A DNA stretch of 5,263 nucleotides from an uncultured Chlorobiaceae bacterium (GTDB taxonomy: Bacteria > Bacteroidota > Chlorobiia > Chlorobiales > Chlorobiaceae), in contig CAILXE010000317.1 of assembly GCA_903838095.1 (NCBI GenBank), positions 1 through 5,263 of the forward strand, read 5' to 3'. The notes beneath the pieces are model-generated. The model saw only the letters and a program-made list of their open reading frames with translations, had not been told where the DNA came from and ran no database searches. This document shows, piece after piece, positions 5,199 through 5,263 of this stretch (position 1 is its first letter; each line of letters begins with the position of its first letter). The translations under genes were made by a program, and so were the position numbers.

Positions 5199-5263
5199 CT
5201 AACCCTAGCCTTTTTTGCTTTTCAATAATGTCGCGTTTTAAATCGTCTATAGATTGCAATGCC
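5176..5263 (-). CDS. C-terminal end of an unknown upstream gene, partial at right edge
   Basis: On the minus strand one frame stays open from the window edge to a TAA at 5178-5176 and gives 28 residues, ALQSIDDLKRDIIEKQKRLG followed by LDGSLSTT. The charged helical composition looks like protein rather than chance, and the other two frames contain stops upstream of the terminase start. It would overlap the terminase start by 23 bases, a common phage arrangement. A small terminase subunit is the usual neighbour here, but the fragment is too short to assign and could also be another packaging-module gene. Confidence 0.5.
   Translation of the reverse strand, partial: ALQSIDDLKRDIIEKQKRLGLDGSLSTT

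Overview
The window is a piece of a tailed double-stranded DNA phage or prophage genome. Every gene I can support lies on the minus strand, so the genes are read from right (5263) to left (1). The two large genes are a TerL-type terminase and a portal protein, the core of a DNA-packaging and head module. No chromosomal housekeeping gene, tRNA, rRNA, IS element, integrase or CRISPR array is visible. The host cannot be named from this sequence. Clear GGAG/AGGA ribosome-binding sites and a RelE-type toxin-antitoxin pair fit a bacterial, probably Gram-negative host, but that is inference.

Layout in the direction of transcription. At 5263-5176 is the C-terminal end of an unknown gene that overlaps the next start; its position would suit a small terminase. 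At 5198-3591 is the large terminase (ATPase plus nuclease). After 27 to 30 bases comes the portal gene at 3560-1275. Next is a compact accessory stretch: a Phd/YefM-like antitoxin (1185-1000), an overlapping RelE/ParE-like toxin (1019-765), a 66-residue protein of unknown function (768-568, start overlapping the toxin stop), and a DUF2829/Tad2-like protein (564-301). After a 64-base gap holding a nested palindrome, a phage GroES-like co-chaperonin begins at 236 and runs off the left edge.

How the genes work together. Terminase and portal form the motor that fills the prohead. The GroES-like protein probably adapts the host GroEL chaperonin for folding capsid protein, whose gene would be expected further left. 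Between these morphogenesis genes sits a small set concerned with phage-host conflict: a toxin-antitoxin pair that may be driven by its own extended -10 promoter overlapping the portal stop codon, and a Tad2-family protein. Characterised Tad2 proteins sequester the nucleotide signals of Thoeris (and in some cases CBASS) immunity. The toxin ends abruptly where RelE relatives carry their C-terminal basic and tyrosine catalytic residues, so it may be attenuated or changed in function.

No gene-free stretch exceeds 300 bases. The non-coding gaps (237-300, 1186-1274, 3561-3590) are described as regulatory features.
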